From the NCBI GenBank assembly GCA_963815965.1, contig CAWFIT010000002.1, forward strand, positions 1 to 64,000: DNA of 64,000 bases. The letters are read 5' to 3'. The position numbers were made by a program, and so were the translations under genes. Shown here in pieces: positions 27,217 through 35,808 of this stretch (position 1 is the stretch's first letter; each line of letters begins with the position of its first letter). The notes beneath the pieces were generated by a model, which saw only the letters and a list, made by a program, of their open reading frames with translations, ran no database searches and had not been told where the DNA came from. This DNA is from DASVFB01 sp963815965. Lineage in GTDB: Bacteria > Actinomycetota > Thermoleophilia > Gaiellales > Gaiellaceae.

Positions 27217-29628
27217 ATGGACTCTCTCTACAAGCCCGAAGGCGTCGAGGAACGCTGGCAGCGCACGTGGGAGGCCGAGGGCCATTACAACGCGGACCCC
27301 GATCCGACCCGCGAGCCGTTCACGATCGCGCATCCGCCGCCGAACGTGACGGGTGACCTGCACCTCGGGCACGCGCTTCAGCTCTCGCTAGCCGACACGA
27401 TCGTGCGCACGCGCCGGATGCAGGGCTACAACGTCCTCTTCCAGCCCGGTTTCGACCACGCCGGAATCTCGACACAGGCCGCGGTGGAGAAGCACCTCGC
27501 CACCCAGGGAAAGACGCGCCAGGAGCTCGGTCGCGAGGCGTTCGAAGCGCTCGTCTGGGAATGGCTGCGCGAGTACGGCGGCAAGATCATGTTCCAGTTC
27601 AGGCGGATCGGCGCCTCGCTCGACTACCGCCGCGAGCGCTTCACGATGGACGACGCCTACGTGCGCGCCGTGATGCGCTTCTTCGTGCACCTGTACCGCA
27701 AGGGGTGGATTTACCGCGCGAACCGGATCATCAACTGGTGCCCGTTCCACGAGACGGCGCTTTCGGACCTCGAAGTCGCGCACGTTGAGATCGACGACGC
27801 GCTCACGTACGTCCGCTATCCGTTCGCGGACGGCGACGGGCACATCACGATCGCCACCGTGCGGCCGGCGACGATCCTCGCCGACGTCGCGGTGGCCGTG
27901 CATCCGGAGGACGAGCGGTATCGCGACGTCGTCGGCCGTGAGGTGATCGTGCCCTACGTCGAACGGCGCGTCCCCGTCATCGCGGACGAGCGGGTCGAGC
28001 GCGAGTTCGCGACGGGCGCGCTCAAGATCACGCCCGGGCACGATCCGCTCGACTACGAGATCGGCCGCGACCACGGGCTTCCGGAGCTGACGGTGATCGG
28101 CCCGGACGGGCGCATGAACGAGGAAGCGGGCGACCTCGCCGGGCTGACGCAGGAGGAGGCTGACGCGCGCATCCTCGCGTGGCTAAAGGAGCACGGGCAG
28201 CTCGAGAAGCGCGAGTCCTACCGGCATTCCGTCGCGCTCTGCGACCGCTGCAAGTCGCGGATCGAGCCGCGGGTCTCGCTGCAGTGGTGGTGCTCGATGG
28301 AGGAGCTGAAGAAGCCGGCGCTCGAGGCGCTCCGCACGGGTCGCGTTCGTTACCACCCCGAGTCGCAGCATCAGTTCGCGATCGCGTCGCTCGAGGAGGC
28401 TCCAGACTGGAACATCTCGCGGCAGATCTGGTGGGGCCACCAGCTGCCGCTGTGGGAGTGCCCTGACGGCCACGTCACTGTCGAGGAGACCGAGCCGGAG
28501 GCGTGCGCCGAGTGCGGCTCACGCGAGCTCACGCGGTCGACCGACGTTCTCGACACGTGGTTCTCGTCCGCGCTCTGGCCTTTCGCCACGCTCGGCTGGC
28601 CCGACGACACGGAGGACCTCCGCACGTTCTACCCCGGCGATCTGAACACGACCGCCCGCGACATCATCCGCCTCTGGGAGAACCGCATGATCTTCAGCGG
28701 GCTCGAGATGATGGGCGACGTCCCGTTTCGCCATGTCGTCATCCACTCCCTGATCCACGCGCCCGAGGGCGGCCGGATGTCGAAAAGTCTCGGCACCGGC
28801 ATGAACCCGCTGGCAGCGATCGAGACGTACGGCGCGGACGCGACTCGCTACGGGCTGATGAAGATGGCGTCGTCTCAGGACGTCCGCTTCTCCGAGGGCG
28901 CGATCGAGGAGGGGCGCAAGCTCGCAAACAAGCTCTGGAACGTCGCGCGGCTGATCCTCCAGGCCTCGGAGGGCGCAACGCCACGCGAAGAGCCTGCAAC
29001 GCTCGAGGAGCGGTGGATTCTCGGGCGCCTGTCGCAGGCTCAGCGCGAGCTCGAGCGGCTGCTCGGTGACTTCGACTTCTCGCACGTCTCCGCCGAGCTC
29101 TACCGCCTCACGTTCGATGACTTCTGCGACTGGTACGCGGAGGCGATCAAGCCGCGCCTTTACGCCGGCGATCCAGACACACGCGCGACGGCGCTCGCCG
29201 CCCTCGAGCGCCTGCTGAAGCTCCTCCATCCAGTGATGCCGCACGTGACCGAGGAGATCTGGTCGAACCTGCCGGCGCGCGAGACGCGGCTGATCGTGGC
29301 GCCGTGGCCCGAGCCCGCGGACGAACGCGATGCAGGCGCGCTCGAGAACGTCCAGGAGGCTGCGAGGATGTTCCGACGAAGCGGCGTCCTGCCGACGAAG
29401 CTCGAGGGCGAGGACCGCCGGATCTTCGACGCCGTCGTGAAGCCTGAGCGGCAGCGGGCGAACGGCAACGTCGAGGCCGAGCGCGCACGCCTGAGCGGCG
29501 AGATCGAGCGGGCCGAGAAGATGCTCGCGAATGAGCGCTTCGTGGCAAATGCGCCCGCAGACGTCGTGGAGGCCGAGCGCGCGAAGCTCGAGCGCTACCG
29601 GCGTGAGCTCGACGCGATCAGCGACTGA
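27217..29628 (+). CDS. valS: valyl-tRNA synthetase
   Basis: Class I aminoacyl-tRNA synthetase that charges tRNA-Val, 803 residues. The HIGH-type motif is PPNVTGDLHLGHA (about 35-47) and the KMSKS loop is GGRMSKSLG (about 520). The editing CP1 domain (about 200-340, with ATVRPATILADVAVAVHP) removes mischarged threonine. Zinc-type cysteines occur in LCDRCKSRIEP and ACAECGS. The C-terminal coiled arm is present (VEAERARLSGEIERAEKML). The gene has Shine-Dalgarno GGAAGG. No T-box leader is possible in the 56-92 bp upstream. The 3' end overlaps folC by 26 bases. Confidence 0.96.
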   Translation: MDSLYKPEGVEERWQRTWEAEGHYNADPDPTREPFTIAHPPPNVTGDLHLGHALQLSLADTIVRTRRMQGYNVLFQPGFDHAGISTQAAVEKHLATQGKTRQELGREAFEALVWEWLREYGGKIMFQFRRIGASLDYRRERFTMDDAYVRAVMRFFVHLYRKGWIYRANRIINWCPFHETALSDLEVAHVEIDDALTYVRYPFADGDGHITIATVRPATILADVAVAVHPEDERYRDVVGREVIVPYVERRVPVIADERVEREFATGALKITPGHDPLDYEIGRDHGLPELTVIGPDGRMNEEAGDLAGLTQEEADARILAWLKEHGQLEKRESYRHSVALCDRCKSRIEPRVSLQWWCSMEELKKPALEALRTGRVRYHPESQHQFAIASLEEAPDWNISRQIWWGHQLPLWECPDGHVTVEETEPEACAECGSRELTRSTDVLDTWFSSALWPFATLGWPDDTEDLRTFYPGDLNTTARDIIRLWENRMIFSGLEMMGDVPFRHVVIHSLIHAPEGGRMSKSLGTGMNPLAAIETYGADATRYGLMKMASSQDVRFSEGAIEEGRKLANKLWNVARLILQASEGATPREEPATLEERWILGRLSQAQRELERLLGDFDFSHVSAELYRLTFDDFCDWYAEAIKPRLYAGDPDTRATALAALERLLKLLHPVMPHVTEEIWSNLPARETRLIVAPWPEPADERDAGALENVQEAARMFRRSGVLPTKLEGEDRRIFDAVVKPERQRANGNVEAERARLSGEIERAEKMLANERFVANAPADVVEAERAKLERYRRELDAISD

Positions 29629-30646
29629 CTGGATCGCGGGCCTCTCGCCTTGGCCCGAGGAGTTCGGGCTCGGCCGGATGCTCGCCCTCCTCGATGCGCT
29701 CGGCAATCCGGAGCGCGCGTTCCCGTCGATTCACGTTGTGGGCACGAACGGAAAGTCGACCGCGACGCGCACGATCGCGGCGCTTGTCCGGAGTGACGGT
29801 CTCGAGGTCGGTGCGTACACGTCCCCGCACGTGAGCGGCTGGCACGAGCGGCTCGACACCGATCCCGAGTCGTTCGAGCGCGCGATCGCAACCGTTCGCG
29901 CTCCGGCGGAGGCTGCGAACGCAACTCAGTTCGAGGCGCTGACCGCGGCCGCGCTCGCTTCCTTCGCCGAGCGCGGTGTCGACGCCGCGGTGATCGAAGC
30001 GGGACTGGGCGGGCGGCTCGACGCGACGAACGTCGTCGACGCGCGCGTCGTGCTGCTGACGAATGTCGGCCTCGAGCACACCGACGTCCTCGGCGACACG
30101 CGGGAGCAGATCGCGCGCGAGAAGCTCGCCGTCGCGAGCCCAGGCGCGACGGTCGTGCTGCCCGACGACGAATGGCGCGACCTCGTCGCCGTGCACGACG
30201 TCCGGCTCGGCGGCGCACGCGAGGCTGCGGTGGCATTCGCCGGACATACGATCGAAACTCAGGTGGAGGTCGCGCTTTCCGGGCGCCTCGAGCGCCGCGG
30301 GCCGGACGAGGTCCGCGACGGCGCGCACACGCCCGAGGCCGTCGACTGGCTGCTCGAGCAACTCGAGCCGCGCGAGTGGACGATCGTGGCGTCGATCCTC
30401 CGCGACAAGGACGTCGAGGGGATGCTCGACCGGCTCAGGCGTGCGGGTACGAGGCTCGTCGCGACCCGCAGCAGCAACCCGCGCGCCATCGACGAACGCG
30501 AGCTCGCCGCCCGCGCGGAGCCCTATTTCGAGCACGTGGAGGCAATCGCCGACCCCGCCCGCGCCCTCGAACAGGCCCGCGCCCTGGGGCCCGTTCTCGT
30601 GACCGGCTCGCTCTACCTGCTTGCCGATCTGCACGCCTCGGAGTAG
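29603..30646 (+). CDS. folC: folylpolyglutamate synthase / dihydrofolate synthase, compact form
   Basis: Mur-ligase-fold enzyme that adds glutamate to folates. The P-loop is VVGTNGKST (about 48), the Mg-binding and helix motifs are GLGGRLDATNV and NVGLEHTDVLG with the carbamylated Lys in REKLAV, and the C-terminal domain begins with DGAHTPEA (about 239). At 347 residues it is 60-80 shorter than usual: the segment between the central domain and DGAH, normally with a conserved N-x-A helix, is almost absent. The GTG start overlaps valS by 26 bases, the usual valS-folC pairing. The assignment rests on motifs and context. Confidence 0.85.
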   Translation: MSSTRSATDWIAGLSPWPEEFGLGRMLALLDALGNPERAFPSIHVVGTNGKSTATRTIAALVRSDGLEVGAYTSPHVSGWHERLDTDPESFERAIATVRAPAEAANATQFEALTAAALASFAERGVDAAVIEAGLGGRLDATNVVDARVVLLTNVGLEHTDVLGDTREQIAREKLAVASPGATVVLPDDEWRDLVAVHDVRLGGAREAAVAFAGHTIETQVEVALSGRLERRGPDEVRDGAHTPEAVDWLLEQLEPREWTIVASILRDKDVEGMLDRLRRAGTRLVATRSSNPRAIDERELAARAEPYFEHVEAIADPARALEQARALGPVLVTGSLYLLADLHASE

Positions 30647-30655
30647 AACCCGCAA

Positions 30656-30772
30656 GTGCGTCAGACCTGGGGCCAGCGCCTCGCAGTCTTCGCCTTCGCC
30701 CTCGCGCTGCTCGCGGGAATTGTTGGCGTGTCGTTCGCCGCTGGCTACATAATCGGGAAGCTGATCCTATGA
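30656..30772 (+). CDS. 38-residue single-span membrane protein
   Basis: A short frame begins at GTG 30656 and ends in TGA 30772, whose bases overlap the ATG of the zinc-ribbon gene (ATGA). The peptide is VRQTWGQRLAVFAFALA then a hydrophobic stretch to YIIGKLIL: a positively charged start followed by one transmembrane helix. Tight coupling to the next gene, which encodes a membrane protein, supports a real gene and a joint function. No family is recognised. Confidence 0.55.
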   Translation: MRQTWGQRLAVFAFALALLAGIVGVSFAAGYIIGKLIL

Positions 30773-31308
30773 CGATCCTCGCAGCCAGCTCGACTTTCGG
30801 CGGTGTCCACGACTTCTTCCACTCGGGGACGTGGTACGCGATCCGCAACATCGCGATCTTCTTCGTGGTCGTCTTCTGGCTCGGGGTCGCCTTCTGGGTC
30901 TACAAGGACGCGCGTCGGCGGATCAAAGACCGTTGGGTGATCGGTCTGGCGACGCTCCTCGGTCTCATCCCGCCGTTCCTCGGAGCGCTCGTCTACATGC
31001 TCTTCCGGCCGCCTGAATACCTCGAGGACGTGCGCGAGCGCGACCTCGAGATCAAGGCGATGGAGGAGCGACTCAGCCTGCGCGGCAGCCAGTGCCCTGT
31101 GTGCCGGGCGAACATCGATCCGTCGTTCCTCGTGTGTCCCGTGTGTACGACGCGGCTGAAGCAGGCGTGCGTGAACTGCAGCGCGCCGCTCGAGGCGCTC
31201 TGGCAGGTGTGCCCGTACTGCGAGACGCCAGTCGAGTCGACGGGGATGGACCTGCCCGTCGTCGAGGCGCGACCGCGCCGGCGTCGTCGTTCGTCATCCT
31301 CGCAGTAG
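30769..31308 (+). CDS. membrane protein with double zinc ribbon
   Basis: A 179-residue protein with two N-terminal membrane helices (IAIFFVVVFWLGVAFWVYKDA and WVIGLATLLGLIPPFLGALVYM) followed by a short coil and four CxxC pairs: CPVC, CPVC, CVNC and CPYC (about 105-150), forming two zinc ribbons on the cytoplasmic side. The tail is rich in Arg and Ser. It recalls DZANK-type proteins common in Actinomycetota, whose role is not established. The ATG overlaps the small membrane protein gene upstream, and ndk follows after 12 bases. Confidence 0.75.
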   Translation: MTILAASSTFGGVHDFFHSGTWYAIRNIAIFFVVVFWLGVAFWVYKDARRRIKDRWVIGLATLLGLIPPFLGALVYMLFRPPEYLEDVRERDLEIKAMEERLSLRGSQCPVCRANIDPSFLVCPVCTTRLKQACVNCSAPLEALWQVCPYCETPVESTGMDLPVVEARPRRRRRSSSSQ

Positions 31309-31311
31309 ACT
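31306..31311 (+). promoter_or_regulatory. putative -10 hexamer (TAGACT) of ndk
   Basis: TAGACT ends 9 bases before ATG 31321, and no Shine-Dalgarno sequence is present. The hexamer overlaps the stop codon of the upstream gene, so ndk can have its own, probably leaderless, transcript. Confidence 0.35.
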
Positions 31312-31320
31312 CGCGCACCG

Positions 31321-31737
31321 ATGGCCGTCGAGCAGACGCTGATCCTCGCGAAGCCTGACGCGATCCGTCGCTCGCTCGGCGGCGAGATCGTCGCGCGCTT
31401 CGAACGCAGGGGCTTTCGCCTGCGCGCCGCACGCCTGCTGACGGTCGACCGCTCGCTCGCGGAAGAGCACTACGCCGAGCACGAGGCGAAGCCGTTCTTC
31501 GGCGAACTCGTGGACTTCATCACGTCGGGACCGACACTTGCGTTCGTGCTCGAGGGAGAAGGCGTCATCGCAACGGCGCGCACGACGATCGGCGCGACGA
31601 ATCCCGCGGATGCCGAACCCGGTTCGATCCGCGGCGACTACGCATCGGCGATGCCGGACAACCTCGTGCATGGCTCCGACTCGCCCGGGTCGGCCGCACG
31701 CGAGATCGCCCTCTGGTTCCCCGACGGCCTTGTCTGA
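31321..31737 (+). CDS. ndk: nucleoside diphosphate kinase
   Basis: A 138-residue enzyme that transfers the gamma phosphate between nucleotides through a phosphohistidine. It starts with MAVEQTLILAKPDAIRRSLGGEI, the conserved KPDA motif, and holds the active-site His in NLVHGSDSPGSAAREIALWF. Residues around RTTIGATNPADAEPGSIRGDY form the Kpn loop and nucleotide site. Length is standard. The next gene, a methyltransferase, overlaps its end by eight bases. Confidence 0.96.
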   Translation: MAVEQTLILAKPDAIRRSLGGEIVARFERRGFRLRAARLLTVDRSLAEEHYAEHEAKPFFGELVDFITSGPTLAFVLEGEGVIATARTTIGATNPADAEPGSIRGDYASAMPDNLVHGSDSPGSAAREIALWFPDGLV

Positions 31738-32497
31738 GCCCGATTACGTCGCGGTCAACCGCGCAGCGTGGACAAAGGCGAACGCCGAGTACACGGACGC
31801 CCGGGCCCACAACGCGTGGGAGGAAAAGGAGATCACCTGGGGGATGGCACGGGCGCGCGAGGCCGACCTCGGCGTGCTCCCCGACGTCGCCGGCAAGGAC
31901 GTCATCGAGCTCGGTTGCGGCACCGCGTACTTCGGCGCCTGGCTCGCGCGTCGCGGAGCCCGCGTGGTCGGTGTCGACGTCACGCCGGCGCAGCTCGAGA
32001 CGGCTCGACGCATGGAGGCCGAGTTCAAGCTCGGACTCCGTTTCGTGGAGGCGAACGCCGAGGACACGAAGCTCCCGGCCGAGTCGTTCGACCTCGTGCT
32101 CTCCGAGTACGGCGCGTCGATCTGGTGCGATCCCTACGCGTGGATCCCGGAGGCCGCGAGGCTACTTCGAGCCGGCGGGGAAATCGTGTTCCTCCGCAAC
32201 TCGACGCTTGCGATGCTCTGCGCGATCGACGAAGGACCGGCGTCGAAGACGCTGCAGCGTCCGCAACGGGGACTCCACAAGCTCGAGTGGAGAGAGCCCG
32301 AGCACGAGATCGAGTTTGCGCTCGGTCACGGTGACTGGGTCCGTCTGCTGCGAGCGAACGGCTTCGAGTTGGTCGATCTCGTAGAGCTCTTCGCGGACGA
32401 GAATACGCCCGACCACAGCTACTACGGGTTCTCGCGCGAGTGGTCGGAGCAATGGCCCTTCGAGGAGATTTGGCGCGCCCGTTTGCACCGCCACTGA
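31730..32497 (+). CDS. SAM-dependent methyltransferase, class I
   Basis: A 255-residue methyltransferase. Motif I is VIELGCGTAYFGAWLA (about 62), with VVGVDVTPAQLETAR as the acidic loop binding the SAM ribose, and FVEANAEDTKLPAESFDLVLSEYG covers motifs II and III. The N-terminal region WTKANAEYTDARAHNAWEEKEITWG is shared with a family of actinobacterial methyltransferases of unknown substrate. The TTG start lies in the end of ndk. The 3' end overlaps maf by 46 bases. Confidence 0.8.
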   Translation: MSEPDYVAVNRAAWTKANAEYTDARAHNAWEEKEITWGMARAREADLGVLPDVAGKDVIELGCGTAYFGAWLARRGARVVGVDVTPAQLETARRMEAEFKLGLRFVEANAEDTKLPAESFDLVLSEYGASIWCDPYAWIPEAARLLRAGGEIVFLRNSTLAMLCAIDEGPASKTLQRPQRGLHKLEWREPEHEIEFALGHGDWVRLLRANGFELVDLVELFADENTPDHSYYGFSREWSEQWPFEEIWRARLHRH

Positions 32498-33036
32498 TCC
32501 TCGCGTCGACGTCTCCGCAACGGAGCGCCATTCTCGAGCAGCTTCGCATTCCGTTCGAAGTCGTTGCCCCGGCCTACGTCGAGGAGGGAGACGATCCGAT
32601 CGAGCACGCCGCGGGCAAGGCGCGATCGGTCGACGTCCGCGAGCAGCCCGTACTCGGCGTGGACACGGTCGTCGTCTGCGACGGCGCGGTGCTCGGCAAG
32701 CCGACGTCGCTCGCGGACGCCGAGCAGATGCTCGAGCTGCTCTCAGGCCGCACGCACGAGGTCGTGTCCGGGCTCTGCCTGCGCACGCCCGGTTGGGAGG
32801 AGCTGCACCGCGACGTCACGCGCGTCACGTTTCGTGAGCTGACTCCGCGAGACATTGGCACGTACCTCGCTGCGGGAGAGTGGGAGGGGCGCGCCGGCTC
32901 GTACGCGATCCAGGGCTTCGGGGCGAACCTCGTTGCGCACATCGAAGGCGACTACCTGAACGTCGTCGGCCTGCCCGGCGCGCTGCTCGTGCGACTGCTC
33001 GCGGAACGCTTCGCCGGAACGTACGGCTTCGGCTGA
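32452..33036 (+). CDS. maf: Maf-like nucleoside triphosphate pyrophosphatase
   Basis: House-cleaning pyrophosphatase that removes dTTP/UTP analogues or m7GTP from the pool, 194 residues. Family motifs are LILASTSPQRSAILEQL (about 15), GVDTVVVCDGAVLGKP (about 68) and EGRAGSYAIQGFGANLVAHIEGDYLNVVGLP near the end. ATG 32452 starts inside the methyltransferase gene. Septum-related Maf proteins are often next to mreBCD, as here, but the RAYT cassette now separates them. Its last 85 bases overlap the convergent RAYT frame. Confidence 0.92.
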   Translation: MALRGDLARPFAPPLILASTSPQRSAILEQLRIPFEVVAPAYVEEGDDPIEHAAGKARSVDVREQPVLGVDTVVVCDGAVLGKPTSLADAEQMLELLSGRTHEVVSGLCLRTPGWEELHRDVTRVTFRELTPRDIGTYLAAGEWEGRAGSYAIQGFGANLVAHIEGDYLNVVGLPGALLVRLLAERFAGTYGFG

Positions 33037-33638
33037 ACGGGCACTGTCCCCAGTCCAGGACTCGGGGCAGGGCTCAAAGGGCTAGGCCGGCTGAAGTTCT
33101 GGAGGGAGAGCGCGTACATCGTCCGAGCGGACTCGAGGTCTCCCGAGAAGTACGCGAGAACGTCGCTAGGGTCAAAGAACAGTAGGCGGCGCCGAAGCCC
33201 GAGCGTGGCTGCGCAGCCGCTCCACGCCCAGGCCTCAGGAGACCCGCAGATAGTTGCCCGCACGGGGTTCTGGTCGATGTACCGCGCGACCGCCACGAAG
33301 TACCGGTCGTTCTCAATGAGCTCGGCGAAGAAGCGGCCTTCGAAGACGTGTCCGACGAAGTTGTGCCGGCGGTTGATTCGTAGCGCGTGGCGCTGATTGA
33401 GCCGCCACATGCCCACGGACAAATCCGCGTCCGGCGTCCGAACCAGGAGGTGATAGTGGTTGCTCATCAGGCAGTAGGCATGGCATCGCCAGCCGCGGTC
33501 TCGCACGATCCTCGTCAACTCCTCCAAGAACCACGCCCGATCGAGGTCGTCGCAGAAGATCGGAAGTCGCCGAACGCCGCGGCTGACCACGTGATAGGTG
33601 GCTCCGGCCCCGATGATGAGGGAGCGTGGTCGCTTCAC
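32952..33638 (-). mobile_element. REP-associated tyrosine transposase (RAYT), IS200-like HUH Y1 domain
   Basis: A single-strand DNA transposase of the TnpA-REP group, about 228 residues from GTG 33638 (a 254-residue form would start at 33716). The Y1 domain begins ATYHVVSRGVRRLPIF, and the HUH motif is LMSNHYHLLV. The catalytic Tyr is in RYFVAVARYIDQNPVRA. The tail from about residue 165 is Pro- and Ser-rich and unlike the family core. RAYTs act on hairpin repeats (REP/REPIN) dispersed in the genome. It is framed by 18-bp direct repeats at 33052-33069 and 33723-33740, each part of an imperfect palindrome. The 3' end overlaps maf by 85 bases, so insertion may have replaced the original end of this region. 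Confidence 0.82.
33044..33070. repeat. RAYT-flanking palindrome, 3' side
   Basis: The 18-bp sequence starting AGTCCAGGACT (33052-33069) occurs here and again, in the same orientation, on the other side of the transposase gene. At this end it sits in a longer imperfect palindrome, CTGTCCCC to GGGGCAG, with two bulges. It lies 8 bases after the maf stop, inside the last part of the RAYT frame. Confidence 0.65.
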
Positions 33639-33720
33639 GCGATCAGGATTACCGAGCGAACAGGCGCTGCCCAGTGTCCGCACTGACTCGGTGCGCAGCT
33701 GCGACATTCTTGACACGTCC

Positions 33721-33740
33721 TGAGTCCAGGACTCGGGGCA
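33721..33740. repeat. RAYT-flanking palindrome, 5' side
   Basis: Second copy of the 18-bp direct repeat (33723-33740) centred on the perfect palindrome GAGTCC-A-GGACTC. It lies upstream of the transposase gene and 35 bases before the mreB -10 hexamer. Its sequence differs from the triple-hairpin elements. Confidence 0.65.
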
Positions 33741-33774
33741 TGCCCGGAACAGCGGGGTGCACGGGAGTAGTGGC

Positions 33775-33780
33775 TAGACT
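33775..33780 (+). promoter_or_regulatory. putative -10 hexamer (TAGACT) of mreB
   Basis: TAGACT ends 11 bases before GTG 33792, with no Shine-Dalgarno sequence. It fits a leaderless or very short leader for the cell-shape operon, and it lies just outside the RAYT-flanking repeat, so the insertion did not remove it. Confidence 0.4.
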
Positions 33781-33791
33781 CGACTTTCCTC

Positions 33792-34838
33792 GTGGGTGTC
33801 TTCAATTACGTCACCGGCTTCGGCGGACGCGACATGGCCGTCGACCTCGGCACGGCCAACACCCTCGTCTACGTGCGTGGCCGCGGGATCGTCCTCTCAG
33901 AGCCTTCAGTCGTCGCGATCGACATGCGCTCCGGCGAAGTCCACGCCGTCGGCGTCGAAGCGAAGCGCATGCTCGGCCGCACGCCCGGCACGATCCAGGC
34001 GATCCGTCCGCTCAAGGACGGCGTGATCGCCGACTTCGACGTGACGGAGCAGATGCTGCGTCACTTCATCCAGAAGGTGCACCAGCATCGGTTCGCGCAC
34101 CCGCGTGTCGTCGTGTGCGTGCCGTCCGGCGTCACCGGCGTCGAGAAGCGCGCGGTCGAGGAGGCAACCCTTTCCGCCGGCGCGCGACAGGCGTACCTGA
34201 TCGAGGAGCCGATGGCCGCCGCGATCGGCGCGGGGCTTCCCGTCGCCGAGCCGACCGGAAACATGATCGTGGACATCGGCGGCGGCACGACCGAGGTCGC
34301 AGTGATCTCGCTCGGCGGCATCGTCGTCTCGCAGTCGCTGCGCGTCGGCGGCGACGAGATGGACGAGGCGATCATCAATCACATCAAGCGCGACTACAAG
34401 TTGCTCGTCGGCCAGCAGACCGCGGAGGAGATCAAGCTCGAGGTCGGATCCGCGTGGGATCTCAAGGAAGAGGTGCAAGCGGAAGTGCGCGGCCGCGACA
34501 TGCTCACCGGCCTGCCGAAGACGGTCGTGCTCAGCTCCGAGGAAGTGCGCCGAGCGCTCGACGATCCGGTCACGCAGATCATCGAGGCGATCAAGTCGAC
34601 GCTGGACAAGACGCCGCCCGAGCTCGCGGCGGACATCATGGACCGCGGCATCGTGCTCGCCGGCGGCGGGGCCCTTCTCGCCGGGCTCGACGAGCGGCTC
34701 CGCCACGAGACGCAGATGCCCGTCCACCTCGCCGAATCGCCGCTCACCTGCGTCGCCGTCGGCTCCGGGCGGAGCCTCGAGGAGTTCGAGGCGATCCACC
34801 GCAGCGCGCGAGCTCGTAAAAACAACCATCGCCGCTGA
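33792..34838 (+). CDS. mreB: rod-shape-determining protein MreB
   Basis: Bacterial actin homologue, 348 residues, which forms membrane-bound filaments that steer side-wall peptidoglycan synthesis. The nucleotide-binding motifs are AVDLGTANTLVYVRGRGIV (phosphate 1), IVDIGGGTTEVAVISLGG (phosphate 2) and GIVLAGGGALLAGLDERL (adenosine). An N-terminal amphipathic start (VFNYVTGF) suits membrane attachment. It opens the mreBCD-mrdA-rodA cluster, so the cell is probably rod-shaped or elongates laterally. Confidence 0.97.
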   Translation: MGVFNYVTGFGGRDMAVDLGTANTLVYVRGRGIVLSEPSVVAIDMRSGEVHAVGVEAKRMLGRTPGTIQAIRPLKDGVIADFDVTEQMLRHFIQKVHQHRFAHPRVVVCVPSGVTGVEKRAVEEATLSAGARQAYLIEEPMAAAIGAGLPVAEPTGNMIVDIGGGTTEVAVISLGGIVVSQSLRVGGDEMDEAIINHIKRDYKLLVGQQTAEEIKLEVGSAWDLKEEVQAEVRGRDMLTGLPKTVVLSSEEVRRALDDPVTQIIEAIKSTLDKTPPELAADIMDRGIVLAGGGALLAGLDERLRHETQMPVHLAESPLTCVAVGSGRSLEEFEAIHRSARARKNNHRR

Positions 34839-34863
34839 CACCGCTAACCTAGGGCACTAGCTC

Positions 34864-35808
34864 GTGGCGACGCGTACCCGCAACCGGACCTCCCGGTTGG
34901 CGGTGCTGGACTCCTCCGTTCGGCGCCCCACCTCAACCTCCCCGACAGCCCGCTCTCGGTCTCCCTTGCTGCGCCGTGCTGTCGTGGTCGGCCTCGTCGT
35001 GCTCTCGCTCGCGCTGATCACCGTCTCGTTCCGCGAGACCTCCGGCGGGCCTGTTCACGGCGCCCAGAACGCGGGAGCTGCGGTGATGAAACCGTTCGAG
35101 GTCGCGGCCAACCGCGTCGCTCGTCCGTTCCGCGACGTCTACAACTGGTTCGAGGGACTTACGACCGCACGCTCCGAGAACCAGAAGCTGAAGAAGGAGC
35201 TGCGCCAGCTGCGGCAGGAGTATGCGACGGCGCAGTCGGCCGAGAACGAGAACGCGCAACTGCAGAGCCTCCTCGACTACGAGCGCGGGCCGAGTTTCCC
35301 GAACGACTTCAACGCGGTAAACGCAAGCGTGCTCGTGCACGGCGCGACGGACATCGAGCAACAGATCACCGTCTCGGCCGGATCGCATCAGGGAGTTCGC
35401 GTGAACGATCCGGTCGTGACGTCGGACGGTCTCGTCGGAAAGGTGACGCGCGTCGCCCCGAACCTCGCACGCGTGACGCTGCTTATCGACCCGACCAGCG
35501 CGGTCGCCGCGGTCGATCTGAAGACGAAGGCGTACGGGCTCGTTCAGCACGGTGCGGGCGGAGGCGACCAACTCGTGTTCGGCCGCGTGCCGAAAGACAG
35601 GATCGTCCGCACCGGTGACTTCGTCGTGACCGCGGGCACGCAGCTCGCCGCGCTGCCCGATATCTATCCGAAGGGGATCCTGATCGGGCGCGTCACGAGC
35701 GTCGACCAGAACGACGTCGACATCTTCAAGCAGATCCAGGTCGACCCGTTCGCCGACTTCTCGTCGCTCGACTCGGTGGCGATCCTCGTGCCGCGGAGCC
35801 GCGGGTGA
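34864..35808 (+). CDS. mreC: rod-shape-determining protein MreC
   Basis: A 314-residue membrane-anchored partner of MreB. A polar N-terminal tail of about 40 residues precedes one helix (AVVVGLVVLSLALITVSF), then a coiled coil (RSENQKLKKELRQLRQEYATAQ, about 100-135) and the two-domain beta-barrel part with VSAGSHQGVRVNDPVVTSDGLVGKV, typical of MreC. It acts outside the membrane as a scaffold for PBP2 and RodA. A TAACCT hexamer at 34846-34851 lies 12 bases before the GTG. The stop overlaps the mreD start. Confidence 0.94.
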   Translation: MATRTRNRTSRLAVLDSSVRRPTSTSPTARSRSPLLRRAVVVGLVVLSLALITVSFRETSGGPVHGAQNAGAAVMKPFEVAANRVARPFRDVYNWFEGLTTARSENQKLKKELRQLRQEYATAQSAENENAQLQSLLDYERGPSFPNDFNAVNASVLVHGATDIEQQITVSAGSHQGVRVNDPVVTSDGLVGKVTRVAPNLARVTLLIDPTSAVAAVDLKTKAYGLVQHGAGGGDQLVFGRVPKDRIVRTGDFVVTAGTQLAALPDIYPKGILIGRVTSVDQNDVDIFKQIQVDPFADFSSLDSVAILVPRSRG

